DNA of 64,000 bases, taken from assembly GCA_002368155.1 (NCBI GenBank), contig AP018180.1, forward strand, positions 8,247,686-8,311,685. The letters are read 5' to 3'. The first letter of the stretch is position 1, and each line of letters opens with the position of its first letter. Below the pieces are notes generated by a model. It made no database searches. It was not told the origin of the DNA and worked only from the letters and a program-made list of their open reading frames with translations. The translations under genes and the position numbers were made by a program. Source of the DNA: Nostoc carneum NIES-2107. GTDB taxonomy: Bacteria; Cyanobacteriota; Cyanobacteriia; Cyanobacteriales; Nostocaceae. Shown here piece by piece: positions 18,080 to 25,950 of the stretch.

Positions 18080-19105
18080 TCAATTAATTTGTGAGTTAAT
18101 TTTTTGCAACAATCGCTCAATTTGCTCAACCATCTCTTGATTATGCTGAGATTGAAATAACTCTCTAGCTTTTTGCAGATTGACAACCGCTTCATCTCGT
18201 TGATCTTGTTTGCTGAGAGACACACCCAAATTATAATAAGCGAATGCAGAGTTCGGATCGAGACTGAGAGCCTTTTTGTACTGAACGATCGCTTCTGGAA
18301 TCTTGCCTTGATCGGACAGCGCATTTCCCAAAAGGCTATATCCAAAAGAATTTTGCGGCTTGAGGCGAATAGCTTCGCTATATTCCACCACAGCCTCTTC
18401 CAGCTTACCTTGATCTTGGAAAGCACTACCTAAATAATAGTGTGCTGCTGCATATTGCGGATCGATTTTAAGCGCTTGTTGATATTGGGCGATCGCTTCT
18501 GGAATCTTACCTTGATCGTACAAAGCATTTCCCAAAGCTGCATAACCTGCTGGGTTTTTGGGTTCCAAGCGAATGGTTTCTTGATAATGTGCTGATGCTG
18601 CTGCCCATTTTCCTTGATTATATAGAGCATTCCCTAGACGATAATGAGCCTCAGCATCATCAGGCGCAAGCCGAATCGCTTGTTGATATTCTGCGATCGC
18701 TTCATCTAAACGATCAAGCTTTGTCAAAGTCAAACCCAGATTTAAATAAGCTTCAGCATCGTTAGCATCAATACTAATAGCTGTTTGATAACTAGCGATC
18801 GCTTCTTTAGTTTTCCCTCGATCATCAAGCACATTTCCTAAACCAATATAAGCTTTGGCATAGTTGGGTTCTAATTCAATCACTTTCCGAAAAGCCGTTT
18901 CTGCACCTTGTAAATCTCCTTGAATATAGAGATTAATTGCCTTTTCTAAGCTAGCGATAGCCGCTTTATTCTTAATTGCTTTTGTTTGATAGGAGTTCTG
19001 CCATTTTGCAAAACTCCTATCCAAATCCGTTGCTAATACAACAGTCTGCTGTGTAAAACATAAGCCTATAATTACCGCAGGCAGCAGAGTTCTGATATTT
19101 AACAT
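18080..19105 (-). CDS. Exported TPR protein
   Basis: This 341-residue protein starts with a signal peptide-like stretch (LLPAVIIGLCFTQQTVVLAT) and then consists of about seven tandem 34-residue TPR units from about residue 50 to 320, each with the pattern AYxxLGxxLxxxGxxxEAIxxYQxAIxLxP. It is probably a periplasmic or lumenal scaffold for protein contacts. The codons of the repeats are similar enough to create long shadow frames. No partner is evident from the neighbours. Confidence 0.88.
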   Translation of the reverse strand: MLNIRTLLPAVIIGLCFTQQTVVLATDLDRSFAKWQNSYQTKAIKNKAAIASLEKAINLYIQGDLQGAETAFRKVIELEPNYAKAYIGLGNVLDDRGKTKEAIASYQTAISIDANDAEAYLNLGLTLTKLDRLDEAIAEYQQAIRLAPDDAEAHYRLGNALYNQGKWAAASAHYQETIRLEPKNPAGYAALGNALYDQGKIPEAIAQYQQALKIDPQYAAAHYYLGSAFQDQGKLEEAVVEYSEAIRLKPQNSFGYSLLGNALSDQGKIPEAIVQYKKALSLDPNSAFAYYNLGVSLSKQDQRDEAVVNLQKARELFQSQHNQEMVEQIERLLQKINSQIN

Positions 19106-19597
19106 TTGTACTACTTTACCTACATTCTAGTTCAGCTTATCCTGTGTATCTCATAAACAAGTTTTTTGGGGAAATTTTATATAAATTTAATTTTCTATAC
19201 TTTGTATATCTTTAACTAAATATAGATTTTTCTACTTTTAATTAGATGTTTTTGATATCTTACCCAATTGAAAAAATTAATTTGATAAATACATGATTAT
19301 AAGCGTACAGATGTGCGCTCATCAAGATAATTGATGTATACCAAATATCATTAAAATGACACGATTTCCTACCATGATAAAAATTGCTGCACGTATATAT
19401 ATTGTATGTATGAAAAATAGATTAGTCTGATGGGTTATACCCCCTATAAATAGATAATAATAGGGGCACAAAATTTTGTGTCCCTAACGATGTACTTCAT
19501 TGACCTGAAATACGTTGTAAATTAAACCGAAAAATTACTTAGCTTACTTCTAACCCCACACAAGCATGACGAATTACGAATTACGAATTAGTAATTA
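19106..19597. other. Intergenic region with a palindrome and heptamers
   Basis: No gene is seen in 492 bases. It holds a 22-bp palindrome at 19463-19484 and AATTACG-type heptamers at 19569-19598 that touch the stop of the next gene. The rest is AT-rich. Confidence 0.55.
19463..19484. repeat. GGGGCACAAAA palindrome, dispersed family member
   Basis: The arms GGGGCACAAAA and TTTTGTGTCCC form an almost perfect palindrome (one G:U-type mismatch). Related palindromes occur at 43294 and 55763, all with the pattern AGGGGCrCAAA..TTTGyGyCCCT. Confidence 0.75.
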
Positions 19598-20065
19598 CTA
19601 CTTGGATTTAGCATTCATTTTTTCTAAAACCTGAGCAACTTTCTCAGCCTTTTCTGGTTGACGTTGTTTCCGCAATAAATCTTGCGCTATTTGCAAATTA
19701 GTCTTAGCTGCTTCTCGCTGTTCTTGCTGCATCAACACATTTGCTAGACGCAAGTAAGCTTGGGGATTTTTCGGACTGCGAAGAATCACATCTTCAAACC
19801 ATTCTTTTGATTCTACAATTTTACCTTGCTGATTTAAGGTATCTCCTAACAGCAAGCGCACCATATCATTAGTGGTATTACGAGCAATTACTTGGCGAAA
19901 AGCAGCTTCTGCGCCTTGATAGTCTTGCTGCTGATAAAGATTGACACCTTTTTGAAATAAATTTGAGGTAATCAAAGTTTTGACAGCAAAATAAATTAGT
20001 AGAGCAATGCTAGAAGCTACTAAAACAATAGCAAAAATATCAATGGTATGAAAATTATTGAGCAT
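19598..20065 (-). CDS. Small membrane-anchored TPR protein
   Basis: This 155-residue protein has one N-terminal membrane helix (residues 10-30, IFAIVLVASSIALLIYFAV) and then about three TPR units with the pattern GVNLYQQQDYQGAEAAFRQV. Its start lies four bases after the stop of the phytyltransferase gene, so the two are very likely co-transcribed. Any role in tocopherol synthesis is inference from position only. Its stop touches an AATTACG repeat array. Confidence 0.85.
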   Translation of the reverse strand: MLNNFHTIDIFAIVLVASSIALLIYFAVKTLITSNLFQKGVNLYQQQDYQGAEAAFRQVIARNTTNDMVRLLLGDTLNQQGKIVESKEWFEDVILRSPKNPQAYLRLANVLMQQEQREAAKTNLQIAQDLLRKQRQPEKAEKVAQVLEKMNAKSK

Positions 20066-20069
20066 TTTT

Positions 20070-21002
20070 TTAAGCCAAAAGACAGGCGATCGGGAAAATC
20101 AAATATTCGATGAAAAACAGTTTCCAGATAAATTGGTAGAATTGAGCGATCGCACTTTTTTCTTGCAAGTCCACTCCTAAACTCCGCACCCACAAAACAC
20201 ACAACACTACTAGATGGGTAATTACCAAAAATAGTATATTAACCGAGGCTAAACGCAACACACCCACTAAAATCATACCCACATAACATATCGTGAGTAC
20301 CCCCAGCGCCAGATTAAATACGGCTTGCGGCCCCAGATGGATAGTCAAAGTTCTGATATTGTACAAGCGATCGCCTTCCATATCGGGCACATCTTTAAAA
20401 ATTGCGATCGCAAATGTAAACACCAAAATAAATACTGTTAGCACCCAGACTGTAGCGGGAATTGAGGTATTCTTTTGCGCTAACCAACTAAAGTGCAAAA
20501 ATAGCCCTAAGTTAACAATTGTTCCCCGCACTGAAAAAATACATAAAGCTGCCCAAAACGGAAACCGCTTCAAGCGAATTGGTGGTAAAGAATAAGCAGT
20601 ACCAATTGCCAAACTAATAGCCACCATACCAAATAGAAATGGCCCAGATAATGCAGCAATGACTAGCGCCAAAACACCAGTAATCGCCACAATTATCTGT
20701 CCCTGTTTTTTAGAAAAATCCCCTGATGCTAGTGGTAAATGCGGCTTATTAATCTTATCTATTTCAATATCTTCTAGTTGATTCAACCCCACAATATAAA
20801 CATTGCCGCACAAACAAGCAAACCAAGTCGCTAAAACAGCAGAAAAAGCATAATTGCTATTTCCCACAGCCACAGCAATCAAATACAAAGCCAACACACT
20901 CAAACTCGTACCAATAATTGTGTGTGGACGAGAAAATTGCCAAAACGCATCAAGCCAACGACCCCAAACACCAAAAGGCTTTTGCCCAGAATACTGATTC
21001 AT
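20070..21002 (-). CDS. hpt: Homogentisate phytyltransferase
   Basis: This 310-residue UbiA-family membrane protein has eight or nine hydrophobic segments. The first aspartate-rich motif is NQLEDIEIDKINKPHLPLAS (about residues 75-94) and the second is KDVPDMEGDR. These patterns and the RPHTIIGT start match the tocopherol-type prenyltransferases (slr1736/VTE2), which attach phytyl diphosphate to homogentisate, the committed step of vitamin E synthesis. The upstream same-strand methyltransferase acts later in the same pathway, which supports this over a plastoquinone or chlorophyll prenyltransferase. Confidence 0.92.
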   Translation of the reverse strand: MNQYSGQKPFGVWGRWLDAFWQFSRPHTIIGTSLSVLALYLIAVAVGNSNYAFSAVLATWFACLCGNVYIVGLNQLEDIEIDKINKPHLPLASGDFSKKQGQIIVAITGVLALVIAALSGPFLFGMVAISLAIGTAYSLPPIRLKRFPFWAALCIFSVRGTIVNLGLFLHFSWLAQKNTSIPATVWVLTVFILVFTFAIAIFKDVPDMEGDRLYNIRTLTIHLGPQAVFNLALGVLTICYVGMILVGVLRLASVNILFLVITHLVVLCVLWVRSLGVDLQEKSAIAQFYQFIWKLFFIEYLIFPIACLLA

Positions 21003-21054
21003 AAATAATTTTTCGATGCCAAATCTTCAATATAGAATCTTGGGTGAACAAAGA

Positions 21055-21150
21055 ACTAGTACCGCAACGCGGAAATCAATCTCCCTTATCCCCCTCATCT
21101 ACCTCATCTCCCAATCCCCAATCCCCAGTCCCCAATCCCCAATCCCTTAC
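21055..21150. repeat. Dispersed CCGC-GCGG repeat plus CCCCAAT heptamers
   Basis: The block begins with ACTAGTACCGCAACGCGGAA, a small hairpin unit that recurs at 43481. It continues with CTCATCT units and CCCCAAT/CCCCAGT heptamers up to the stop codon of the methyltransferase gene. Confidence 0.8.
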
Positions 21151-21989
21151 TTATCCCCGCACAGTAACCCAAACCGAATCAAACCACGCTGATAGCCTCG
21201 ACTCATCAAACCTAGAGACAGCGCCCCAACAATCGTAGTCCAACCCGCAGTTAGTAACCCCCAAATTGCTTTAGGCGTAAATGCTGAATCAATTACAAAA
21301 TCCCAAAACGGGGCTACAGCTTGTGACCAATCAGCCGTACGAACATTTTGTAAGGAAATTTGATTAGCGATCGCTGCATATTCTGGCAGTGAAATTACGT
21401 AGGGTAAACAATATACCCGATAAATGTCTTGCAAGTGCTTGCGTTCATCGTCGGTCAGTGGTGCATTATCAATCGGGCGATGACACCAAGTCACCATAAT
21501 CAACTTCCCACCAGGTTTCAGCACTCGGTAGCACTCTTGTAGAAACTTGATTTTATTAGGCATATGTTCGCCACTTTCCAAAGACCAAACCAAGTCAAAG
21601 CTATTGTCAGCAAAAGGCATTTCTTGAGCATCGGCGACCAAAAATTGACTTCTATCACTCAAATTCAACTTTTGAGCACGTTCGGTAGCCCTATTCGCCT
21701 GTACTGGACTGAGAGTGATTCCTGTCGCCTTAGCATGGAACTTTTCTGCCAGGTATAGCGAACTCCCACCAATACCACAGCCTACATCCAAAATATTCTC
21801 TGCTGTTTCTACTTCTGCCCAATGGAGTAATTCCTCAATTAAATCAATTTGCGCCTGACGACGGTCTTTTTTCTCGGTGCCGTCTGGCCCGTAATAGCCA
21901 TGATGCATATGTTCGCCCCAAATCTCTTCCCAAAGACCCGAGGATGCATCGTAAAATTGCTGAATTTGTTGGTACAGTGTTGTGCTCAT
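21147..21989 (-). CDS. Gamma-tocopherol methyltransferase
   Basis: This 280-residue S-adenosylmethionine methyltransferase has motif I ILDVGCGIGGSSLYLA (about residues 65-80), the VADAQEMPFADNSFDLVWS segment and the RVLKPGGKLIMVTW post-motif. The N-terminal HMHHGYYGPDG and KKDRRQAQIDLIEELL patterns are typical of the tocopherol C-methyltransferases (slr0089/VTE4). It would convert gamma- to alpha-tocopherol. It sits upstream of the phytyltransferase on the same strand, 145 bases apart. A role on the related phytylbenzoquinol is less likely but cannot be excluded. A C-terminal hydrophobic stretch may hold it at the membrane. Confidence 0.87.
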   Translation of the reverse strand: MSTTLYQQIQQFYDASSGLWEEIWGEHMHHGYYGPDGTEKKDRRQAQIDLIEELLHWAEVETAENILDVGCGIGGSSLYLAEKFHAKATGITLSPVQANRATERAQKLNLSDRSQFLVADAQEMPFADNSFDLVWSLESGEHMPNKIKFLQECYRVLKPGGKLIMVTWCHRPIDNAPLTDDERKHLQDIYRVYCLPYVISLPEYAAIANQISLQNVRTADWSQAVAPFWDFVIDSAFTPKAIWGLLTAGWTTIVGALSLGLMSRGYQRGLIRFGLLCGDK

Positions 21990-22085
21990 GAAGAAAGCAG
22001 TGTTATGAAAAAGCAGAACTGAAATAAACCTACTCGTAGGCTACCATGTGTGTTTTTAATTAAAGAAGGGTATTTTTGGTTCCAA

Positions 22086-22204
22086 GGAGGGGGAAGCCCA
22101 TTTATACCTCTGAGTACAAATAATTAAATGCACCGTGAACGGCTGTAAAATATGGGAATTGATACAGTCAGCCCCCAGCATTCTCAGTAATTGAGAATTT
22201 TTTT
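22086..22204 (+). promoter_or_regulatory. Candidate structured leader or riboswitch upstream of ktrB
   Basis: GGGGG at 22089-22093 can pair with CCCCC at 22172-22176, enclosing about 78 bases with conserved-looking G-rich segments (GGGGGAAGCCCA, ACCGTGAACGG, ATGGGAATTGATACAG). An intrinsic terminator follows immediately, and the ktrB start is 22 bases further on. This arrangement, a closed aptamer-like domain then a terminator before the gene, is that of a transcription-attenuating riboswitch. Potassium transporters are known targets of the c-di-AMP (ydaO) riboswitch, but I cannot match that consensus with certainty. Confidence 0.4.
22180..22204 (+). terminator. Intrinsic terminator inside the ktrB leader
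   Basis: The arms ATTCTCA and TGAGAAT pair perfectly around GTAAT and are followed by a run of T (TTTTTTT). It ends only 21 bases before the ktrB start and so probably acts as an attenuator and not as the end of an upstream gene, since the upstream gene is on the other strand. Confidence 0.7.
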
Positions 22205-22225
22205 ATTTGGAATTTTAAATTATTT

Positions 22226-23560
22226 ATGACTGTTGCCCGAACAATTTGCTTAGGATTTTTGGCGGTCATTACTGTAGGTACTCTCCTACTGATGATGCCT
22301 TTTTCCACTACTAGTGGTAATTGGAACGATCCAATTGTGGCGCTGTTCACTTCCACATCCGCAGTTTGTGTAACTGGTTTATCGGTAGTTGATCCTGGGA
22401 CTTATTTTTCTTTTTGGGGTCAATTTTTTATTTTGCTATTGGTTCAGATTGGTGGTTTGGGCTACATGACAACCACCACCTTTCTAATTTTGCTCATTGG
22501 GCGCAAGTTTGACTTACGAGATAAAATCGCAATTCAACAAGCTTTAGACCGACCAGGGATGAGTGGTAGTAACCAAGTCATTCGCTCTATTATTGCCACT
22601 ACCTTAATTTTTGAACTGACTGGTGTATTTTTACTAATACCAGCATTTGTCCCCACTTATGGTTTGGATCAAGGACTATGGCTAGCAATTTTCCATAGCA
22701 TTAATTCTTGGAATAATGCAGGTTTTAGCCTTTTCAAAGATAGTTTAATTGGTTATCAGTCATCGGCTCTAGTAGTATTCACCGTTTCAGGCTTAATTAT
22801 CTTTGGTGGGATTGGTTACCAGGTAATTTTGGAAATGTACTTTTGGTTACGCGATCGCCTACAACAAAAAACACAAAAACAAATTTTCTCACTAGATTTT
22901 AAAGTTGCTACCAGCACAACTTGCATACTTTTGTTTATTGGGACTATTGCATTTTTAGCTATTGAAGCCAGAAATCCCCAAACCTTTGGAGGTATGAATT
23001 TACCTGACAAATTGTTGTCAGCTTGGTTTCAATCAGTAACGCCAAGAACTGCTGGCTTTAACACCATCGATATTGGTAAAATGACCACTGCTGGTTTATT
23101 TATCACAATTGCACTGATGTTTATTGGTGCTAGTCCAGGTGGTACAGGTGGGGGTATAAAAACTACAACTTTAAGAGTTCTCACCAGTTGCACGCAATCA
23201 ATTCTCCAAGGTAAAGAAGAAGTTTTATTATATGAACGTAAGGTAGCAATATCTTTAATTCTTAAAGCTGTTGGTGTGTTAGTTGGCTCTGTAGCTACTG
23301 TAATTTTATCGACAGTTTTAATTTCCCTCACAGATCCAAAGTTAGATTTCATTCAAATTTTGTTTGAAGTAGTATCTGCGTTTGCAACAGTCGGGCTTTC
23401 AACAGGTATTACTGCAACTGTTTCCACCACCGCCAAACTAGTCTTAATTGCCACAATGTATATTGGACGAGTTGGTGTTTTACTCCTCATGTCTGCTATC
23501 CTTGGAGACCCACGTCCTACCAGAATTCACTACCCTGAAGAAAATCTATTAGTGGGATAG
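22226..23560 (+). CDS. ktrB: KtrB/TrkH-type potassium transporter, membrane subunit
   Basis: This 444-residue membrane protein has the four-fold pore repeat of the Trk/Ktr/HKT family. The pore loops read TSAVCVTGLSVVD, NSWNNAGFSLF, TPRTAGFNTID and FATVGLSTGIT, each with the selectivity glycine. It forms the K+ (often Na+-coupled) channel of the KtrAB system in the plasma membrane. The regulatory subunit KtrA follows on the same strand 247 bases downstream. A possible attenuator lies directly upstream. The first helix starts at the very N terminus, so the ATG at 22226 may be slightly late, but no in-frame upstream ATG exists nearby. Confidence 0.9.
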   Translation: MTVARTICLGFLAVITVGTLLLMMPFSTTSGNWNDPIVALFTSTSAVCVTGLSVVDPGTYFSFWGQFFILLLVQIGGLGYMTTTTFLILLIGRKFDLRDKIAIQQALDRPGMSGSNQVIRSIIATTLIFELTGVFLLIPAFVPTYGLDQGLWLAIFHSINSWNNAGFSLFKDSLIGYQSSALVVFTVSGLIIFGGIGYQVILEMYFWLRDRLQQKTQKQIFSLDFKVATSTTCILLFIGTIAFLAIEARNPQTFGGMNLPDKLLSAWFQSVTPRTAGFNTIDIGKMTTAGLFITIALMFIGASPGGTGGGIKTTTLRVLTSCTQSILQGKEEVLLYERKVAISLILKAVGVLVGSVATVILSTVLISLTDPKLDFIQILFEVVSAFATVGLSTGITATVSTTAKLVLIATMYIGRVGVLLLMSAILGDPRPTRIHYPEENLLVG

Positions 23561-23807
23561 TTGAAGTCAATAGATAAGCCAAGAGTCTATCCTATTAGCT
23601 ACTACACAACCTGCTACAATTTACACTACCAATTAAAAATCGATGCTTGAATCTGTGACCAATTAAATTTATCGTTGAGCAACAAGAACATTATTAGGTG
23701 GGCATCTTGTCTTTCCTCATAAAACAACTTCAAAATATACTGACTTACTTAAGCCAGTATAAATTTTTCGCCATCAACAAAGGGTGTACTCATAAAGGAT
23801 AGTAATT

Positions 23808-24503
23808 GTGAATCTTTCAGCCTTAAACTTTTTTCGCAGTTTACGTAAAGACAACCACCAATTTGCAGTCATTGGTTTAGGTCGCTTTGGTCGCTCTGTA
23901 TCCTCTACATTGCATAGATTAGGTTATGAAGTATTGGCAACGGATATTGATGAAAAGCGAGTATCTGAAGCACTCACAGAGCGTATCGTTGGTCATGCAT
24001 TACAGCTAGACTCCACAGAACCAGCCGCACTGAAAGAAGCCGGCATTTTTGAATTTGATACTGTGATCGTAGCCATTGGTAATTATATTCAAGAAAGTAT
24101 TATTACTACCTTAAATGTCAAAGAAGGGGGCGTACCTCATGTAGTAGCCAAAGCCTCTAGCGAAGTTCACCAAAAGCTATTAAAACGAGTGGGAGCAGAT
24201 CATGTAGTTTTCCCAGAATACGAAGCAGGTTGCGCCCTTGCACGTACACTTACTAAACCATCAATTTTAGAACGTTTTGACCTCGATCCAGATAACAGCA
24301 TTGTCGAGTTGATTGTACCGGACGAATTTCATGCTAAAACCATCACGGAGTTGCAATTGCGTAATCGCTATGGCTTAAATTTAATTGCAGTCAGTCAGGA
24401 TGGTAAATTTATTATTAATCCAGAACCTACCAAACGTTTAGAGCGCGGTTCCGCGATGGTAGTAATTGGTCACAATAAAGATATCAATCGCCTACCAATT
24501 TAA
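23808..24503 (+). CDS. ktrA: KtrA, NAD-binding regulatory subunit of the potassium transporter
   Basis: This 231-residue protein has an RCK_N (TrkA-N) domain with the dinucleotide-binding motif GLGRFGRS (residues about 23-30) and a C-terminal RCK_C domain from about 150 (DNSIVELIVPDEFHAKTITE). It forms the octameric ring that gates KtrB in response to ATP/ADP. The GTG start is supported by AAAGGA about 9 bases upstream. Its position after ktrB is the expected one. Confidence 0.92.
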   Translation: MNLSALNFFRSLRKDNHQFAVIGLGRFGRSVSSTLHRLGYEVLATDIDEKRVSEALTERIVGHALQLDSTEPAALKEAGIFEFDTVIVAIGNYIQESIITTLNVKEGGVPHVVAKASSEVHQKLLKRVGADHVVFPEYEAGCALARTLTKPSILERFDLDPDNSIVELIVPDEFHAKTITELQLRNRYGLNLIAVSQDGKFIINPEPTKRLERGSAMVVIGHNKDINRLPI

Positions 24504-24861
24504 GTACACTATCAAATTTTTCAGCAGGCTGTACTCTATATAGTTGCTATCAAATATCAGCGTATCAGAAAGCAACTATCATGTTATTTGCAAATGAGAA
24601 TTTAACTGATTGAGTTTAAAAAACTGCATCGCTAAATAGTAATTTAATTAATTACTATTCGCTAAATTCTGAATATTTTAGTAGGTAAGCAATTTTCATG
24701 AATGCTTATTGCTCTACAATCATGTTATCTTTAGTGAAAAAGCTTGATTGTAATTGTTGTAGAGAACCTAATGCGTACCAGTACGCAGAACCTACAGGCT
24801 AGGATTTCATCTGGAAAGTTCTCTTAACTTGGATAAGTTTTTGAAAAAACTCGGTATTTCT

Positions 24862-25017
24862 TTATTCCTTCTTCTCTATCACCCTTCGGATACTCTGCAA
24901 GTTCTCCTGTAAATTACGGCGGTTCCACATGGGAGTTGTTCTCCGTTGTAGTAAGTGGCATGGAAACCTTATACTTGCCATTCCCTGCTTCACCTGTTTC
25001 CGTTCTACATGAGTCAT
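24862..25017 (-). pseudogene. Possible short gene or gene remnant
   Basis: A 51-codon minus-strand frame reads MTHVERKQVKQGMA at the start and NLQENLQSIRRVIEKKE at the end. The basic, glutamine-rich composition looks protein-like, and the frame is open for 17 further codons upstream without a good start. I do not recognise it. It may be the tail of a decayed gene or chance. Confidence 0.2.
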
Positions 25018-25899
25018 CTCAGCAATCAAAGCAGACTCCTGAAACTTATTTTCATCAGCCTCAGATTTTCCTCATTTTTCAGATTTAAGTTAGTACATAA
25101 CAAAATAACCTGTAAATTTATACTTGCTAATTTCTTAATTTGGATGCCCTAATATGTAGTAAACATGACTTTTATAGCAACAAATAGCGATTAAATGAGA
25201 AATAAACGCAAATTAGAGTAATTTAGCTGAATTAATCTTGAACTTACCTAATTTCTTTCTCAAAATCGTTACTTTTCAAACTTAATAGTCATTTTTTGAT
25301 GCTATAACAACTTACTTTTTCAGTTCCTAAACTATATGATACAAGCCAAACCTTTTCTATATGAAATTTTGGTTCCTAGCATGAAGATAAGATAACTTAA
25401 CAATATTCATGGTTTTTTAAAATTATTGTTATAGTTACTGAATAGATCCAATTTATAGGTATTACCAATATTTAGACTAACAATAGTATGCAGCATTAAA
25501 TTATCACTTATTGAACTTTATATACGCTTATATACGCCAATTAAGTATTTATTTAAATATATTTTTATTTGAAAAAATAAAAATATTAGCCTATAGATAA
25601 ATTCACAGATTAAAAGTAAGAATTCCTTATTTATACTGAAGTTTTTTTTGCGTAAAACAAGCTAGATTTCTATTTACCCAATGAGTTAAGCAGCACAAAC
25701 AAATAAGAAGTCTTTCTGATGCATATAAGTCTTGGCACTCAAGAATTAATACTGCTTAAGATAGAAAAGATGTCTTTAAACCTATACTGGAAAAGTTTTG
25801 AGTTCAATGAATAATTGAACCGAGCAAATAAGCTTCCTAAGACTGTAAAGTTTTAGGCTAATTTAACTTGGCAATTGCCAGATAAATGGCTAAAAAAAA

Positions 25900-25919
25900 T
25901 CCTGCGTGTTTCAGCAGGA
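25900..25919 (+). promoter_or_regulatory. Leader hairpin before the first DUF11 gene
   Basis: TCCTGC and GCAGGA pair over 6 bp with an 8-nt loop, 31 bases before the chosen ATG. No U tract follows. It could shape mRNA stability or translation; an alternative GTG start at 25906 lies in its loop. Confidence 0.35.
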
Positions 25920-25950
25920 CAGATTTCGATTGAATATATACACCTCTATC

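Larger units (their letters stand above)
24504..25950. other. 1.4-kb gene-poor region before the DUF11 cluster
   Basis: I find no convincing gene. The middle part (about 24760-25090) is less AT-rich than its flanks and holds a palindrome TGCGTAC-CA-GTACGCA at 24772-24787, flanked by AGAACCTA on both sides, plus a weak minus-strand frame (24862-25017). From about 25160 to 25900 the sequence is very AT-rich. It is the only long leader in the window and precedes six large surface-protein genes, so it probably contains their promoter and control sites. Confidence 0.5.

Noticed and set aside
18067-18426. 119-codon frame overlapping the exported TPR gene
   Set aside because: It is a shadow created by repeated TPR codons read in another frame.
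22086-22178. TPP riboswitch upstream of ktrB
   Set aside because: CTGAG and GTGAACGG segments recall the TPP consensus, but order and spacing do not fit.
24955-25152. 65-codon plus-strand frame in the gene-free region
   Set aside because: No start signal, composition follows the AT-rich DNA and it opposes the slightly more protein-like minus frame.
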